63,103 nucleotides of DNA from the NCBI GenBank assembly GCA_010672925.1, contig JAAHFP010000037.1:1-63103 (forward strand), in the 5' to 3' direction. The notes below the pieces were generated by a model. That model worked only from the letters and a program-made list of their open reading frames with translations. It had not been told where the DNA came from and ran no database searches. The DNA is from Symploca sp. SIO1C2 (GTDB lineage Bacteria; Cyanobacteriota; Cyanobacteriia; Cyanobacteriales; Coleofasciculaceae). A program made the translations under genes and the position numbers. Shown piece by piece: positions 50,513 through 59,163 of this stretch. The first letter of the stretch is position 1. Each line of letters opens with the position of its first letter.

Positions 50513-52327
50513 ATGAGACAGCATCTATTATCTCAGGCCAGAAAAAACATCACCGCAGCATTATTACCTAGTAGTTTAGTCGTTACTAGCGTTCTCCTTG
50601 GCTTACCGGCTCAAGCGCAAACAGCAATTACGGAAATTGAGCTAGACCCTAATAAACAGAGTGTTGCTAGTCAATGGATTAGCGAAGCTCTCTTAGCAGT
50701 CAGTACACCAACAGGTTCTAGATTAGGTCCTACCGGTGCTTCCCGTGCTTATGGCATGTTGGGAACTGCGATGTACGATGCCTGGTCTGCTTATGAGCTG
50801 CTGCCCACTAGTACTGTGTTAGGTGATACCTTACAGCAGTTATCTAGTGATAATACTAATGCCAATAAAGAAGAGGCGGTCAGTTATGCAGCGTTTACCG
50901 TTCTTTCTGATCTCTTTCCCGACCCTACGTTAGTTAGCTCCTTCCGCGATCGCATGACAAGTTTGGGGTTTGATCCAGATAATGCTATCACGACCGCAGC
51001 TAATATTGGTTCGACCATGGCCAATGCACAGTTGGATTTCCGTCATAACGATGGTTCTAACCAGTTAGGAAATGACCCTAACGGCAATGGTAATCCCTAT
51101 TCAGATACCAGTGGTTTTGTTGCAAGCAATAATGCTAACAATATTCCTAATAGTATTTTTGGTATAGATAGATGGACACCAGAAAATGTGCCCATTGATA
51201 GCCCACCGGGAGACCCTAATCATAGAAGAGTTCAGTCAGCTCTCACGCCTCACTGGGGAAGCGTTACTCCCTTTAGTCTAAGCTCCGGCAGTCAATTTCG
51301 GCCCTCAGCTCCTGAACCGTTTCTCTTAGATCCGAATGCTACCGCTGATCTTGCCGCTGGAACTATTACTCGCTCCGACAATACAGTAGTTTCCATTAGC
51401 AAAGATCTGATTGGTGTTGATATCAATCCTGCATTTATTGCTCAAACGGAAGAAGTGGTCGAGTTTAGTGCCAGCCTCAGTCCACCAGAAGCTGATTCTC
51501 TCCCTGGTGGTCAAACTGAGGGAGAAACACGAAAATTGATTGCAGAATTTTGGGAAGACCCTTCCGGAACTCCTTTCCCTCCAGGAACTTGGATGTTCTT
51601 TGGTCAGAAAGTTACTGAAACAGATAATCCAGATCTTGATACTGATATCCCTCTATTTTTTAACCTAGGCAATGCAGTTTTAGATGCGGGAATTGCCACT
51701 TGGGAAGCCAAATATTTTTATGATTATGTCCGTCCAGTTAGAGCGGTTCGTGAATTAGGTCGTTTATGTTTGATTGGCACAGAAAACGCTAACGGTGATT
51801 GTGAAATCAGGGCTTGGGCTGGACCAGAACAAGGCACACAAACAATTTTAGCCACTGATTTTCTTACCTACCAAACTCCAGGAGGCGACCCTTCTCCACC
51901 TTTCCCAGAATATACTTCAGGGCATAGTGCCTTTAGTGCAGCAGCGGCGGAAGTGTTAAAACAGTTCACTGGTAGCGATGATTTTATTTTGGGAGATGGT
52001 ACTCCCGGACTTGATGTGACTTTTCAACCAGGTGATTCTCGGTTTGAGCCCGGTTTTGGTCCCACCAGTGAAATCACTTTATCCTGGTCAACTTTTTCTG
52101 AAGCGGCGGATGAAGCCGGTATTTCTCGTCTCTATGGCGGGATTCACTTCAATGATGGAGATATCAATGGTCGGACTTTAGGAAGGCAAGTTGGCAATGA
52201 AGTGTTTGCTAGAACTCAATTCTATCTCAATGGTGCTCAAAGTGTTCCTGAACCTGGAACCATCGGTGCACTCTTAGCTTTGGGTGGCTCATTCTTGGTT
52301 AATCGTTGGGGACGTCGTAAATCGTAG
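50513..52327 (+). CDS. vanadium-dependent haloperoxidase-like protein with PEP-CTERM anchor
   Basis: 604 residues. N-terminal signal peptide (to about 34, ...LLGLPAQAQ). The vanadate/PAP2 site is in the C-terminal half: WEAKYFYDYVRPVRAV (Lys, Arg), PPFPEYTSGHSAFSAA (SGH) and SRLYGGIHFNDGDINGRTLGRQVG (Arg/His). The end is VPEPGTIGALLALGGSFLVNRWGRRKS, a PEP-CTERM sorting signal (VPEP, helix, RRKS) recognised by an exosortase. So it is a surface-sorted, probably halide-oxidising or phosphatase enzyme. Halide specificity cannot be read from the sequence. Confidence 0.88.
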   Translation: MRQHLLSQARKNITAALLPSSLVVTSVLLGLPAQAQTAITEIELDPNKQSVASQWISEALLAVSTPTGSRLGPTGASRAYGMLGTAMYDAWSAYELLPTSTVLGDTLQQLSSDNTNANKEEAVSYAAFTVLSDLFPDPTLVSSFRDRMTSLGFDPDNAITTAANIGSTMANAQLDFRHNDGSNQLGNDPNGNGNPYSDTSGFVASNNANNIPNSIFGIDRWTPENVPIDSPPGDPNHRRVQSALTPHWGSVTPFSLSSGSQFRPSAPEPFLLDPNATADLAAGTITRSDNTVVSISKDLIGVDINPAFIAQTEEVVEFSASLSPPEADSLPGGQTEGETRKLIAEFWEDPSGTPFPPGTWMFFGQKVTETDNPDLDTDIPLFFNLGNAVLDAGIATWEAKYFYDYVRPVRAVRELGRLCLIGTENANGDCEIRAWAGPEQGTQTILATDFLTYQTPGGDPSPPFPEYTSGHSAFSAAAAEVLKQFTGSDDFILGDGTPGLDVTFQPGDSRFEPGFGPTSEITLSWSTFSEAADEAGISRLYGGIHFNDGDINGRTLGRQVGNEVFARTQFYLNGAQSVPEPGTIGALLALGGSFLVNRWGRRKS

Positions 52328-52341
52328 GAACCCAACCCTAA

Positions 52342-52357
52342 CCCCTCCAAGGAGGGG
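52342..52357. repeat. palindrome CCCCTCCAAGGAGGGG, copy 2
   Basis: Same palindrome as 40945-40960, here 14 bp after the haloperoxidase stop codon; it may act as a terminator. A (ggaggca) array follows at 52363-52391. Confidence 0.8.
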
Positions 52358-52410
52358 AATAGGAGGCAGGAGGCAGGAGGCAGAAGGCAGGAGCACTACT
52401 GTTCCCTATT

Positions 52411-52564
52411 CGGGTGAGCGAAAAAAGGTGTGGGGGTGTGAGGAAGCTGAGGAAGCTGAGGAAGCTGAGGAAGCTGGGGGAGCTGAGGAAGCTGGAGGAC
52501 AAGAGAGAACTTATAGCTATTGGATACAAAGCTCAAGAAATCCCACCCAAAATTTCGTTCACCC
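52411..52564. mobile_element. MITE with 8-bp target duplication, copy A (154 bp)
   Basis: The left end cgggtgagcgaaaaaagg and the right end aaaatttcgttcaccc are imperfect inverted repeats. The element is flanked by perfect direct repeats TCCCTATT (52403-52410 and 52565-52572). Its core is a (gaggaagct)n tandem array at 52438-52500. Small open frames through it are artefacts. Confidence 0.9.
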
Positions 52565-52633
52565 TCCCTATTCCCTACTTTCACGTCAGAACACGCTAAG
52601 ATTTGAGAATCTCACAATCATTCTGAAAAAGAG

Positions 52634-54511
52634 ATGCCTCCTGCTCAAAACTCCGCTCCTTTATCCTTGAGTGACCGCTACTCAAACTTTATTAATCAAA
52701 TAATTACGGACACCCTCAAGGGAAAAATTCGTTCTAAAGAGTATGTTTATAAGCAACTAGTAGAACAATTAGAGCCTAGAACCGGTGAAATTTTTGAGCG
52801 ATGCTTAACAGCACAAGGAGAGCTCATTCAGGGCAAACTTGAGGTAGAAACGGATGAACTCAAACGGGCTAAAGCCGAGCGTCAAAAGCGGGCACTTCGT
52901 ACTCTACAGGATGCCTGGGAAAGATATCAGCAAACCCAGCAAAGGCAAGAAACCTGTAATGATGCGGTAAGTCAACTGATTAACGCTGATACTAGCGATC
53001 GCATTAGTATTCTGCTACAAATCCTCGACCCCAATCAAACTTGTGTCTTCAATCGCCAGGATATTGAACTATTAGCCAAAGAGTTAGACCAAGTTCAAGA
53101 ACCTGACGCAGATGAGACGACGGTGGCGGAACTCCACAGTATGGCGACAGGACTTAAACAAGGATTGTCCAGTTACTCTGCAATAGAAATTCACTTGGTG
53201 GAGTGGCTGTATGGGAGTCCTGGAAAAAATTTGGGATTTGGGGGCAAATCAGCAGCCAATAACCCTTGGAATCATTGGGCAAATCACGTTAATCGTCCCT
53301 TACCCAAAATGCTCTTCCAAGGACAAGCAGTTAATCAATCTGCACTCTTGTTGGCACAACAACAAACCATAGTAGATTTAACTGCCTGGGTGGAATTAAT
53401 CGTGTTGCTACGAGGAATGCAGAATGGTCTAGTAGTATGGTTTGATAAGCAACCCTACAGCTTTCAGGCAGGACGTAATTTAGCCGCAGCAACCTTCCTG
53501 GCCTTCGCCACCGTCTGGAGTGAATTGAGTAAGGGGTTTGAACAAGCTCAACAGTTGCCAGAAGTAGACCGCCATCGCCTCTCTCGTGGCTGCTTCCAAA
53601 TTACCTTACAAATTCTGCGTGCCTTTGCCCAACGAGATAATTTTCCCTTGTATGGAGGGGTGTTGGCTTCCTTCTCTGGTGAAAACTCTCGCGACACCAT
53701 CGCTTATCTGGATCAACCCCTCAAAGCGATTGCTAAAACTCAGGAAAAGGCAAGGATTTTAACCATATTGGGCTATTCTCAACAGTGGATTGGCAATCGT
53801 GAGCAAGCTAAAGTTTTTTACGAAGAAGCGCTAGAATTAGCTCGTCAAGCCTCGGATCAAACCTGCGAAGTGGCTAATCTGAATCATTTAAGTCGCTGGA
53901 ATTTGAGCCAACGTGAATTTGCCGCAGCTATTGACTATGGACAAAGAGCATTGCTATTCTCCCGTCAGAGTGGTGATGTCCTCGGAGAAACCAATGCGAT
54001 CGCTAATTTAGGATACGCAGAAGTTCGTCAAGCACAACAACAAGAATATATTACACCATTGGAACTTGAACCCTGTATCCAAAGGCTAGAGAGGGGGTTA
54101 AAACTAGCGGAAAAACAGCAAGATTTCTTCTGTGAGGTCTTCTGCGCCTTGGGATTGGGGATAGCACATCTGATATCAGACCAAACTAGCACGGCGAAAT
54201 CTTATTTGGAGAAAAGTCTGAATCTGTCTACCAAGATTGGCAATCTTGAGTTACAAGGTTTGAGTTATGCCGCCATCGCCGAGGCAACTTATCAACTCAA
54301 TCAACTTGCATCGGCTGTGGTTTACGCTTGCTTAGGGATGTATTTGCTAGAGCAAAAACAGGCAAAGGAGTCGCAACAGGCGGCTAATCTGGTGACAATT
54401 CTGCAAGGTAAGTTAGGTGAGGAGGAATTTAAGCAGATTTTACAACAACAGCGGTCTTATATAGTTGCCAGGATTAGTGTAGATGGTTTTGATTATTTGT
54501 TGAATTTATAG
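52634..54511 (+). CDS. large helical / TPR-like protein
   Basis: 625 residues. The first 130 residues are charged helices (IITDTLKGKIRSKEYVYKQLVEQLEPRTGEIFERCL...KAERQKRALRTLQDAWERYQQTQQ). The middle is unassigned (LHSMATGLKQGLSSYSAIEIHLVEWLYGSPGKNLGF). From about 370 there are TPR-like repeats: ARILTILGYSQQWIGNREQAKVFYEEALELARQASDQ and CEVANLNHLSRWNLSQREFAAAIDYGQRALLFSRQSGD. Probably a cytosolic scaffold. The TAG stop lies inside the end of a TATAGCAA element, so the original C-terminus may have differed. Similar proteins occur beside CHAT clusters in cyanobacteria. Confidence 0.75.
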   Translation: MPPAQNSAPLSLSDRYSNFINQIITDTLKGKIRSKEYVYKQLVEQLEPRTGEIFERCLTAQGELIQGKLEVETDELKRAKAERQKRALRTLQDAWERYQQTQQRQETCNDAVSQLINADTSDRISILLQILDPNQTCVFNRQDIELLAKELDQVQEPDADETTVAELHSMATGLKQGLSSYSAIEIHLVEWLYGSPGKNLGFGGKSAANNPWNHWANHVNRPLPKMLFQGQAVNQSALLLAQQQTIVDLTAWVELIVLLRGMQNGLVVWFDKQPYSFQAGRNLAAATFLAFATVWSELSKGFEQAQQLPEVDRHRLSRGCFQITLQILRAFAQRDNFPLYGGVLASFSGENSRDTIAYLDQPLKAIAKTQEKARILTILGYSQQWIGNREQAKVFYEEALELARQASDQTCEVANLNHLSRWNLSQREFAAAIDYGQRALLFSRQSGDVLGETNAIANLGYAEVRQAQQQEYITPLELEPCIQRLERGLKLAEKQQDFFCEVFCALGLGIAHLISDQTSTAKSYLEKSLNLSTKIGNLELQGLSYAAIAEATYQLNQLASAVVYACLGMYLLEQKQAKESQQAANLVTILQGKLGEEEFKQILQQQRSYIVARISVDGFDYLLNL

Positions 54512-54612
54512 CAAAAGGCAGAAGGCAGAGGGCAGAGGGCAGAAGGAAAAAGGTTGACAGGTAAAGGCTTGCTGCATTTTGCTTTGTCCTAACCTCCCTA
54601 GCGGTTGCTATA
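54507..54612. mobile_element. TATAGCAA-family element, copy 2 (106 bp)
   Basis: Begins tatagcaaaaggcagaaggc, ends gcggttgctata, with gacaggtaaaggcttgctgc inside. Its first bases form the stop codon of the upstream gene. Confidence 0.85.
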
Positions 54613-54712
54613 TCGTAGGGGCTATCTAATGGAAGAATAGTCTATATTGCCCTGTCCAGGATCTTGGCGCTGACTTCCAAATCACAGAAACTGAGTTTTG
54701 AGAAGAAGATTC

Positions 54713-55069
54713 ATGCTTGACTTATACGATCTGATCCGAAATATTCAAAAGCGTCCTGCTATGTATTTGGGGCAACCTTCTATTGCTCATCTCCGCGCTT
54801 TTCTGGCAGGTTACTTCTTAGCACGTCATCAACTGGGAGAGCCAGAAACTGCTCAGGAAAAGCACTTTGATAATTTTCAACCCTGGATTCAGAAAAAGTT
54901 TAAGATTACATCTAGCCAGTCTTGGGATAAGATTATTCTATTTTTTTCCCAGGATGAGCATCAAGCCCTTAAGCAATTTTTTGAACTATTCGATGAATTT
55001 TCCAGAAGCGATCGCAAGGAAGCAACGCCTGTAATTACTCAAACATTTCACTCAACTATCAAGGGTTAA
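54713..55069 (+). CDS. conserved hypothetical protein (RPAMYLG family)
   Basis: 118 residues from ATG 54713 (an in-frame TTG is five codons upstream). LYDLIRNIQKRPAMYLGQPSIAHLRAFLAGYFLARHQLG is a recognisable conserved block of a small helical family found beside toxin or immunity genes in many bacteria. The rest (FDNFQPWIQKKFKITSSQSWDKIILFFSQDEHQALKQFFELFDEF) is helical. The function is not known; an immunity-protein role is only a guess. It lies just before the PIN toxin-antitoxin island. Confidence 0.7.
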   Translation: MLDLYDLIRNIQKRPAMYLGQPSIAHLRAFLAGYFLARHQLGEPETAQEKHFDNFQPWIQKKFKITSSQSWDKIILFFSQDEHQALKQFFELFDEFSRSDRKEATPVITQTFHSTIKG

Positions 55070-55211
55070 ACTTGATAATGTACCTATTGTAGGGTGTGTA
55101 TACCCTTCGGGATGCTTCGCTGCTATCGCACCATGCTCCGCAAATGCTTAGAGCGCAGCGTAACGCACCACGTCATGTACAAACGATAAATGACAAATGA
55201 CAGCGATCGCA

Positions 55212-55620
55212 CTAATAACTGTCAGTTGACCAATTTTCTAAACTCAATTCTTTAACTCTTAATAAATCGCGATCGTTAGAAACCAGTGTTAAACCTTTGA
55301 CAATAGCCGTCGCTGCAATTAAGATATCCTCTGTTTGAATTGGCAAACCCCTTACTCTAAGGTCTGCATGAATTTCAGCGGCTTTTTCTAAAATTGCTAA
55401 ATCATCTAAGAAAATGATTTGATAATCCAAACAAAGTTCTTGGAAATTTTTTAACTGTTTAGTGGCTTTAACTGCCAACAGACCACGTTTAACTTCAAAA
55501 TATGTAATGCAACTGATTGCTAGTAAGTTTTTTGAGATTTTACTTGTCCTATCTTTTTTTGATATTCAGATTGTTTCTCAAAACTAAAGAAACAATGTTC
55601 GTATCTAATAAATAAACCAT
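55212..55620 (-). pseudogene. PIN-domain (VapC-like) toxin with a frameshift in an A7 tract
   Basis: From ATG 55620 the frame reads MVYLLDTNIVSLVLRNNLNIKKR and stops; one base less in the run of seven A (55554-55560 on the + strand as T7) restores KKDRTSKISKNLLAISCITYFEVKRGLLAVKATKQLKNFQELC and joins the rest to NDRDLLRVKELSLENWSTDSY. The restored protein is about 135 residues and aligns along its whole length with the intact toxin at 56073. The PIN acidic residues (LLDTN, E of FEVKRG, TEDILIAATA, NDRD) are all encoded. It could be a pseudogene, a slippery phase-variable gene or a sequencing error. Confidence 0.8.
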
Positions 55621-55625
55621 AATTT

Positions 55626-55922
55626 TTATTTACGCTTAATCGCATCATCAAAAATAGCCAGTTGCTCAGGACTTAATTCATTTAAGGTTCCGGCTACTGC
55701 TTCTGTCACCATAATCGTGCTGCAATGTCCCTTTAACTCTTGCTCTGACATAGTATTAAATTCTTCAATGGGTAAATTCTGTTGAAAGAGTTTGGCTAAA
55801 TGATGAACCATCTCTGAATAATTAAGCTCCTCTTTAAATAACGGGCGTTCTTCCATTAAAATAGTGACCACTTGCTCAATTCTCTGAATCAAGGATTTTT
55901 GGGTAATATCATTGGATAACAT
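55626..55922 (-). CDS. PIN-module antitoxin-like protein, copy B
   Basis: 98 residues from ATG 55922 (GGAGG eight bases upstream; longer frame to 55955 has none). MLSNDITQKSLIQRIEQVVTILMEERPLFKEELNYSEMVHHLAKLFQQNLPIEEFNTMSEQELKGHCSTIMV...LSPEQLAIFDDAIKRK. Entirely helical, not a recognised VapB DNA-binding fold. It stands five bases from the toxin start, so it is the likely antitoxin. It is about 70% identical by eye to the protein at 56493. Confidence 0.75.
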   Translation of the reverse strand: MLSNDITQKSLIQRIEQVVTILMEERPLFKEELNYSEMVHHLAKLFQQNLPIEEFNTMSEQELKGHCSTIMVTEAVAGTLNELSPEQLAIFDDAIKRK

Positions 55923-56072
55923 ATTGACAACCTCCGAGTAAATAACGAGGGACAATGCTGACGATTAGCTCGACTTAAGTGCCTCTTCAATCTTAACATG
56001 TTGGTAATAACAGCGACAGAGAAACAATCCTCAATTAATTTGTAATGGTTAGGGGTGGGTTTGTTCCTTCTT

Positions 56073-56480
56073 CTAATTGTCAGTCACCCAATTTTCTAAA
56101 CTCAATTCTTTAACTCTTAATAAGTCGCGATCGTTATAAACCAGTGTTAAGCCTTTAACAATAGCCGTTGCCGCAATTAAGATATCCTCCGTTTGAATTG
56201 GCAAACCCCTTAATCTAAGGTCTGCATGAATCTCAGCGGCTTTCTCTAAAATTGCCAAATTATCTAATAAAATGATTTGATAATCTTGACAAAGATTATT
56301 GAATCTTTCTCTTTGTCTCGGTGCATCAAGCGCCAAAAAACCTCGCCTGATTTCAAAATAAGTAATGCAGCTAATAAATATTTTGTGATTTTGAAATTTT
56401 ATCTGGTAAACTTTGTTATTGATTTTATCATTGTTCTTGATAATCAAAGAAACTATGTTAGTATCCAATAAATAATCCAT
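56073..56480 (-). CDS. PIN-domain toxin (VapC-like), copy A
   Basis: 135 residues: MDYLLDTNIVSLIIKNNDKINNKVYQIKFQNHKIFISCITYFEIRRGFLALDAPRQRERFNNLCQDYQIILLDNLAILEKAAEIHADLRLRGLPIQTEDILIAATAIVKGLTLVYNDRDLLRVKELSLENWVTDN. PIN acidic residues are in LLDTN (Asp), YFEIRRG (Glu), TEDILIAA (Asp) and NDRD (Asp). It is an endoribonuclease toxin that usually cleaves tRNA or rRNA. Complete. It lies 12 bp after its antitoxin gene, and it is paralogous to the frameshifted copy at 55212. Confidence 0.92.
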   Translation of the reverse strand: MDYLLDTNIVSLIIKNNDKINNKVYQIKFQNHKIFISCITYFEIRRGFLALDAPRQRERFNNLCQDYQIILLDNLAILEKAAEIHADLRLRGLPIQTEDILIAATAIVKGLTLVYNDRDLLRVKELSLENWVTDN

Positions 56481-56492
56481 AATCTATTTAAC

Positions 56493-56789
56493 TTATTTAC
56501 GCTTAATTGCTTCATCAAAAATAGCCATTTGTTCAGGAGTTAGTTCTTGGCCAATTTTTGACAATATTTTGGTGGCCATAATAAAGCTACAATTTTCTTT
56601 TAATTCTGCTTCTGACATGGTGTTAAATTCTTCGAGAGGTAAATTTTCCTGAAACCCTTGGGCTAAATGGTTGACCATATCTGAATAATCAAGATCTTCT
56701 TTAAAAAGTGGGCGTTCTTCCATTAAAATAGTAACCACTTGCTCAATTCTCTGAATCAGGGATTTTTGGTTAACATCATTGGATAACAT
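56493..56789 (-). CDS. PIN-module antitoxin-like protein, copy A
   Basis: 98 residues from ATG 56789 (GGAGG eight bases upstream). MLSNDVNQKSLIQRIEQVVTILMEERPLFKEDLDYSDMVNHLAQGFQENLPLEEFNTMSEAELKENCSFIMATKILSKIGQELTPEQMAIFDEAIKRK. All-helical, first gene of the module. The shared 5' sequence cggaggttgtcaatatgttatc with copy B shows the whole module was duplicated in tandem. Confidence 0.75.
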   Translation of the reverse strand: MLSNDVNQKSLIQRIEQVVTILMEERPLFKEDLDYSDMVNHLAQGFQENLPLEEFNTMSEAELKENCSFIMATKILSKIGQELTPEQMAIFDEAIKRK

Positions 56790-57007
56790 ATTGACAACCT
56801 CCGAGTAAATAATGAGAGACAATGATGATGGTTTAATCGCCTTCATCGCTATTCAATATTAACACTTTTATTTGCAATTTTATCCAGCATAATAAAAATT
56901 GAGCGATCGCACGAAATGAATCAATGTATTGGAATTTAATTCCTAAAGGGAATATAGCGCTATAATAAGGATGCTCAAAACATCTACATTGGGAAAGATA
57001 TTAGGAA

Positions 57008-58148
57008 ATGACAACCTTCTTTGATGCCTTCATCTCCTATGGAAGAGCCGATAGTAAAGCCTTTGCCCAAAAACTTCAAACTCACCTCCAGGAACAGGGT
57101 TTTCAAGCCTGGTTTGATTTCAATAATATTCCCCTAGCAGTAGACTTCCAGCATCAGATTGATGATGGCATTGAAAAATCTCATCACTTCCTCTTTGTTA
57201 TTGCTCCTCATTCGGTCAACTCCCCTTACTGCCTCAAAGAAATTGAGCTAGCGATTAAGCTCAACAAACGGATTATTCCTCTGTTACACGTTATGGCTAT
57301 TAGCCAGTCAACCTGGCAGCAGCGCCATCCCCAGGGCACTCAGGAAGAGTGGGAAGCTTATCAGGAAAAGGGTTTACACGAAAGCTATCAGAATATGCAC
57401 CCAACCATCCGTAAACTGAATTGGGTGTATTTCCAAGAGGATACAGATGATTTTGAACAATCCTTAGCCGACTTAGTTAAGTTACTCCGTTCCCATACTG
57501 ACTATATAGAACAACACAGTCGTTTGTTAGTCAAAGCATTGGAGTGGCAAAGGAACCAAAAGCAACTTAGCTGGCTATTAATTGGGGAAGAAAGACAACA
57601 GGCTCAAGCTTGGCTAAAGAGACGATTTAAGGAGGAACAACCCCCTTGTACTCCCACTGACCTGCATTGTGAATACATCACTGAAAGTATCAAAAATGCC
57701 AACAACTTAATGGTGCAGTTGGTTATTGCCTACAGTGATCAGGATCAAGAGACGATGGCAAGGATTAGTTCCAGTTTAAGGCGAGAAAGTATTACCGTTT
57801 GGACGAATACAACAGATATTCCTACAGGAGAAGCTTTTGAGGAGGCGATTAAGCGGGGCATTGAACAAGCGGATAATTTAGTCTATCTCCTGTCACCAGA
57901 CTCCGTAAATTCAACTTACTGTCAACAAGAATTAAACTTGGCAGTAAGATGAAGTCAACAGCATAGAGTTCAGCCCAGATGGAAACACCATTGCTTCTGC
58001 TAGTTATGATAAAACAGCGAGGCTGTGGAATTTAGAGGATTTAACTCTAGATTCACTCATGCAGGAGGCTTGTGATTGGGTTAAGGATTACTTGAAGCAC
58101 AATGCTCCAGAAAGTGATCAGTCTTTGTGTGATGATGTTGCACAGTGA
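57008..58148 (+). pseudogene. TIR-TIR-WD40 protein gene with an internal deletion
   Basis: The frame 57008-57952 codes a TIR domain (FFDAFISYGRADSKAFAQKLQTHLQEQGFQAWFDFNNIPLAVDF...HFLFVIAPHSVNSPYCLKEIELAI), a linker with a long helical segment, and a second TIR-like domain (QLVIAYSDQDQETMARISSSLRRESITVWTNTTDIPTGEAFEEAI...NSTYCQQELNLAV), then stops. From 57948 in the next frame comes [49 protein letters not shown], the last WD40 repeat and C-terminus of the same protein type. All but one WD40 repeat are lost. The TIR part may still be made. Confidence 0.75.
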
Positions 58149-58153
58149 CAAAG

Positions 58154-58258
58154 TATAGCAAAAGGCAGAGGGCAGAGGGCAGAAGGCAGAAGGGAAGAGG
58201 TTGACAGGTAAAGGTTTCAGCATTTGGTATTGTCCTAACCGCCTTGGCGATTGCTATA
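58154..58258. mobile_element. TATAGCAA-family element, copy 3 (105 bp)
   Basis: agtatagcaa and ttgctatact form 10-bp inverted ends; interior gacaggtaaaggtttcagcatttggt. It lies six bases after the WD40 stop codon. Confidence 0.85.
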
Positions 58259-58295
58259 CTATCATGTCTGGTAGCACAACCATAATCAAAATGCC

Positions 58296-58952
58296 TCAGG
58301 AGTCCAGCTGTTTGATTGCATCCATTACTTGCTTATAACCTGCAGTATTCTTTTGCTCAGAAAAGAGATTTGCCGCCCGCTGTAAATCTTCTCTACCGCC
58401 CTGTTGCTCTCCCTGTTGGAAACGGGCTAGCCCTCGATTATAGTAAACTGGAGCCAAGTCAGGTTTGAGGCGCAACACTTGGGTATAATCCTCAATCGCT
58501 CCTTGCTGATCTCCTATATGAGAGCGAACCACTCCTCGATTACCATAAGCTTGGAGATAGTCAGGATTAATTTGCAGTGCTTTCGTGTAATCTTCAACTG
58601 CTTCTTGTTTATCTCCTAGTCGGTGGCGAGCAAAACCCCGATTGTAATAAGCTTCCGCTAAGTTAGGATTAATCTGCAAAGCTTGTGTGAAATCCGCGAT
58701 CGCTCTATCATGATTTCCTGCTTCAAAGTTAGCATTTCCTCGGTTATTGTAAAGTTGAGCCTGGTTAGGATTTTGCTTGAGCGCCTGAGTGTAATCAGCG
58801 ATCGCTTTCTGATGGTCTCCTTGTTTACTTTCCTCAAAATCTTGCTGGGCATATTGCTCATCATTCATCCGCCCAAGGTTATAAGCAACAGTTAACCCAC
58901 CCAAAGCAGTAGCAATTCCCAAGATAGCCAGTATTCTATAGATGCGCTTCAT
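58296..58952 (-). CDS. TPR repeat protein, membrane anchored
   Basis: 218 residues. N-terminal hydrophobic segment (RILAILGIATALGGLTVAYNLG, 5-26) then TPRs of 34 residues: HQKAIADYTQALKQNPNQAQLYNNRGNANFEAGN, HDRAIADFTQALQINPNLAEAYYNRGFARHRLGD, KQEAVEDYTKALQINPDYLQAYGNRGVVRSHIGD, QQGAIEDYTQVLRLKPDLAPVYYNRGLARFQQGE. A typical protein-protein interaction module; periplasmic or thylakoid-lumen side if the first segment is a signal. Complete; no partner evident. Confidence 0.9.
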   Translation of the reverse strand: MKRIYRILAILGIATALGGLTVAYNLGRMNDEQYAQQDFEESKQGDHQKAIADYTQALKQNPNQAQLYNNRGNANFEAGNHDRAIADFTQALQINPNLAEAYYNRGFARHRLGDKQEAVEDYTKALQINPDYLQAYGNRGVVRSHIGDQQGAIEDYTQVLRLKPDLAPVYYNRGLARFQQGEQQGGREDLQRAANLFSEQKNTAGYKQVMDAIKQLDS

Positions 58953-59127
58953 CGCTTTTTTTCCTTAATGACTTATACCAAGTTCGGATAATCACTTATA
59001 ATTCTTTTTTACCTTGCAAACCTTCTTACTTCCTTCTGCCTTGGAGCTTTCTGCCCTCTGCTTTGTTGCAACCAAAGTGTAAGTATTCAACCGAACTTGA
59101 TATTACAATATAAGAGGCAAAAGAAAA

Positions 59128-59147
59128 GGCTTTCTTGCCAGAAAGCC
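59128..59147 (-). terminator. intrinsic terminator of the PEP-CTERM gene
   Basis: GGCTTTC-ttgcca-GAAAGCC stem 17 bp after the stop codon, followed on the minus strand by ttttctttt. One of the clearest rho-independent terminators in the window. Confidence 0.75.
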
Positions 59148-59163
59148 CCACACTAAAAAAGAT

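Noticed and set aside
52284-52670. 128-codon frame of E-A-E-E repeats
   Set aside because: It reads through the haloperoxidase end, the MITE core and into the next gene in the wrong frame.
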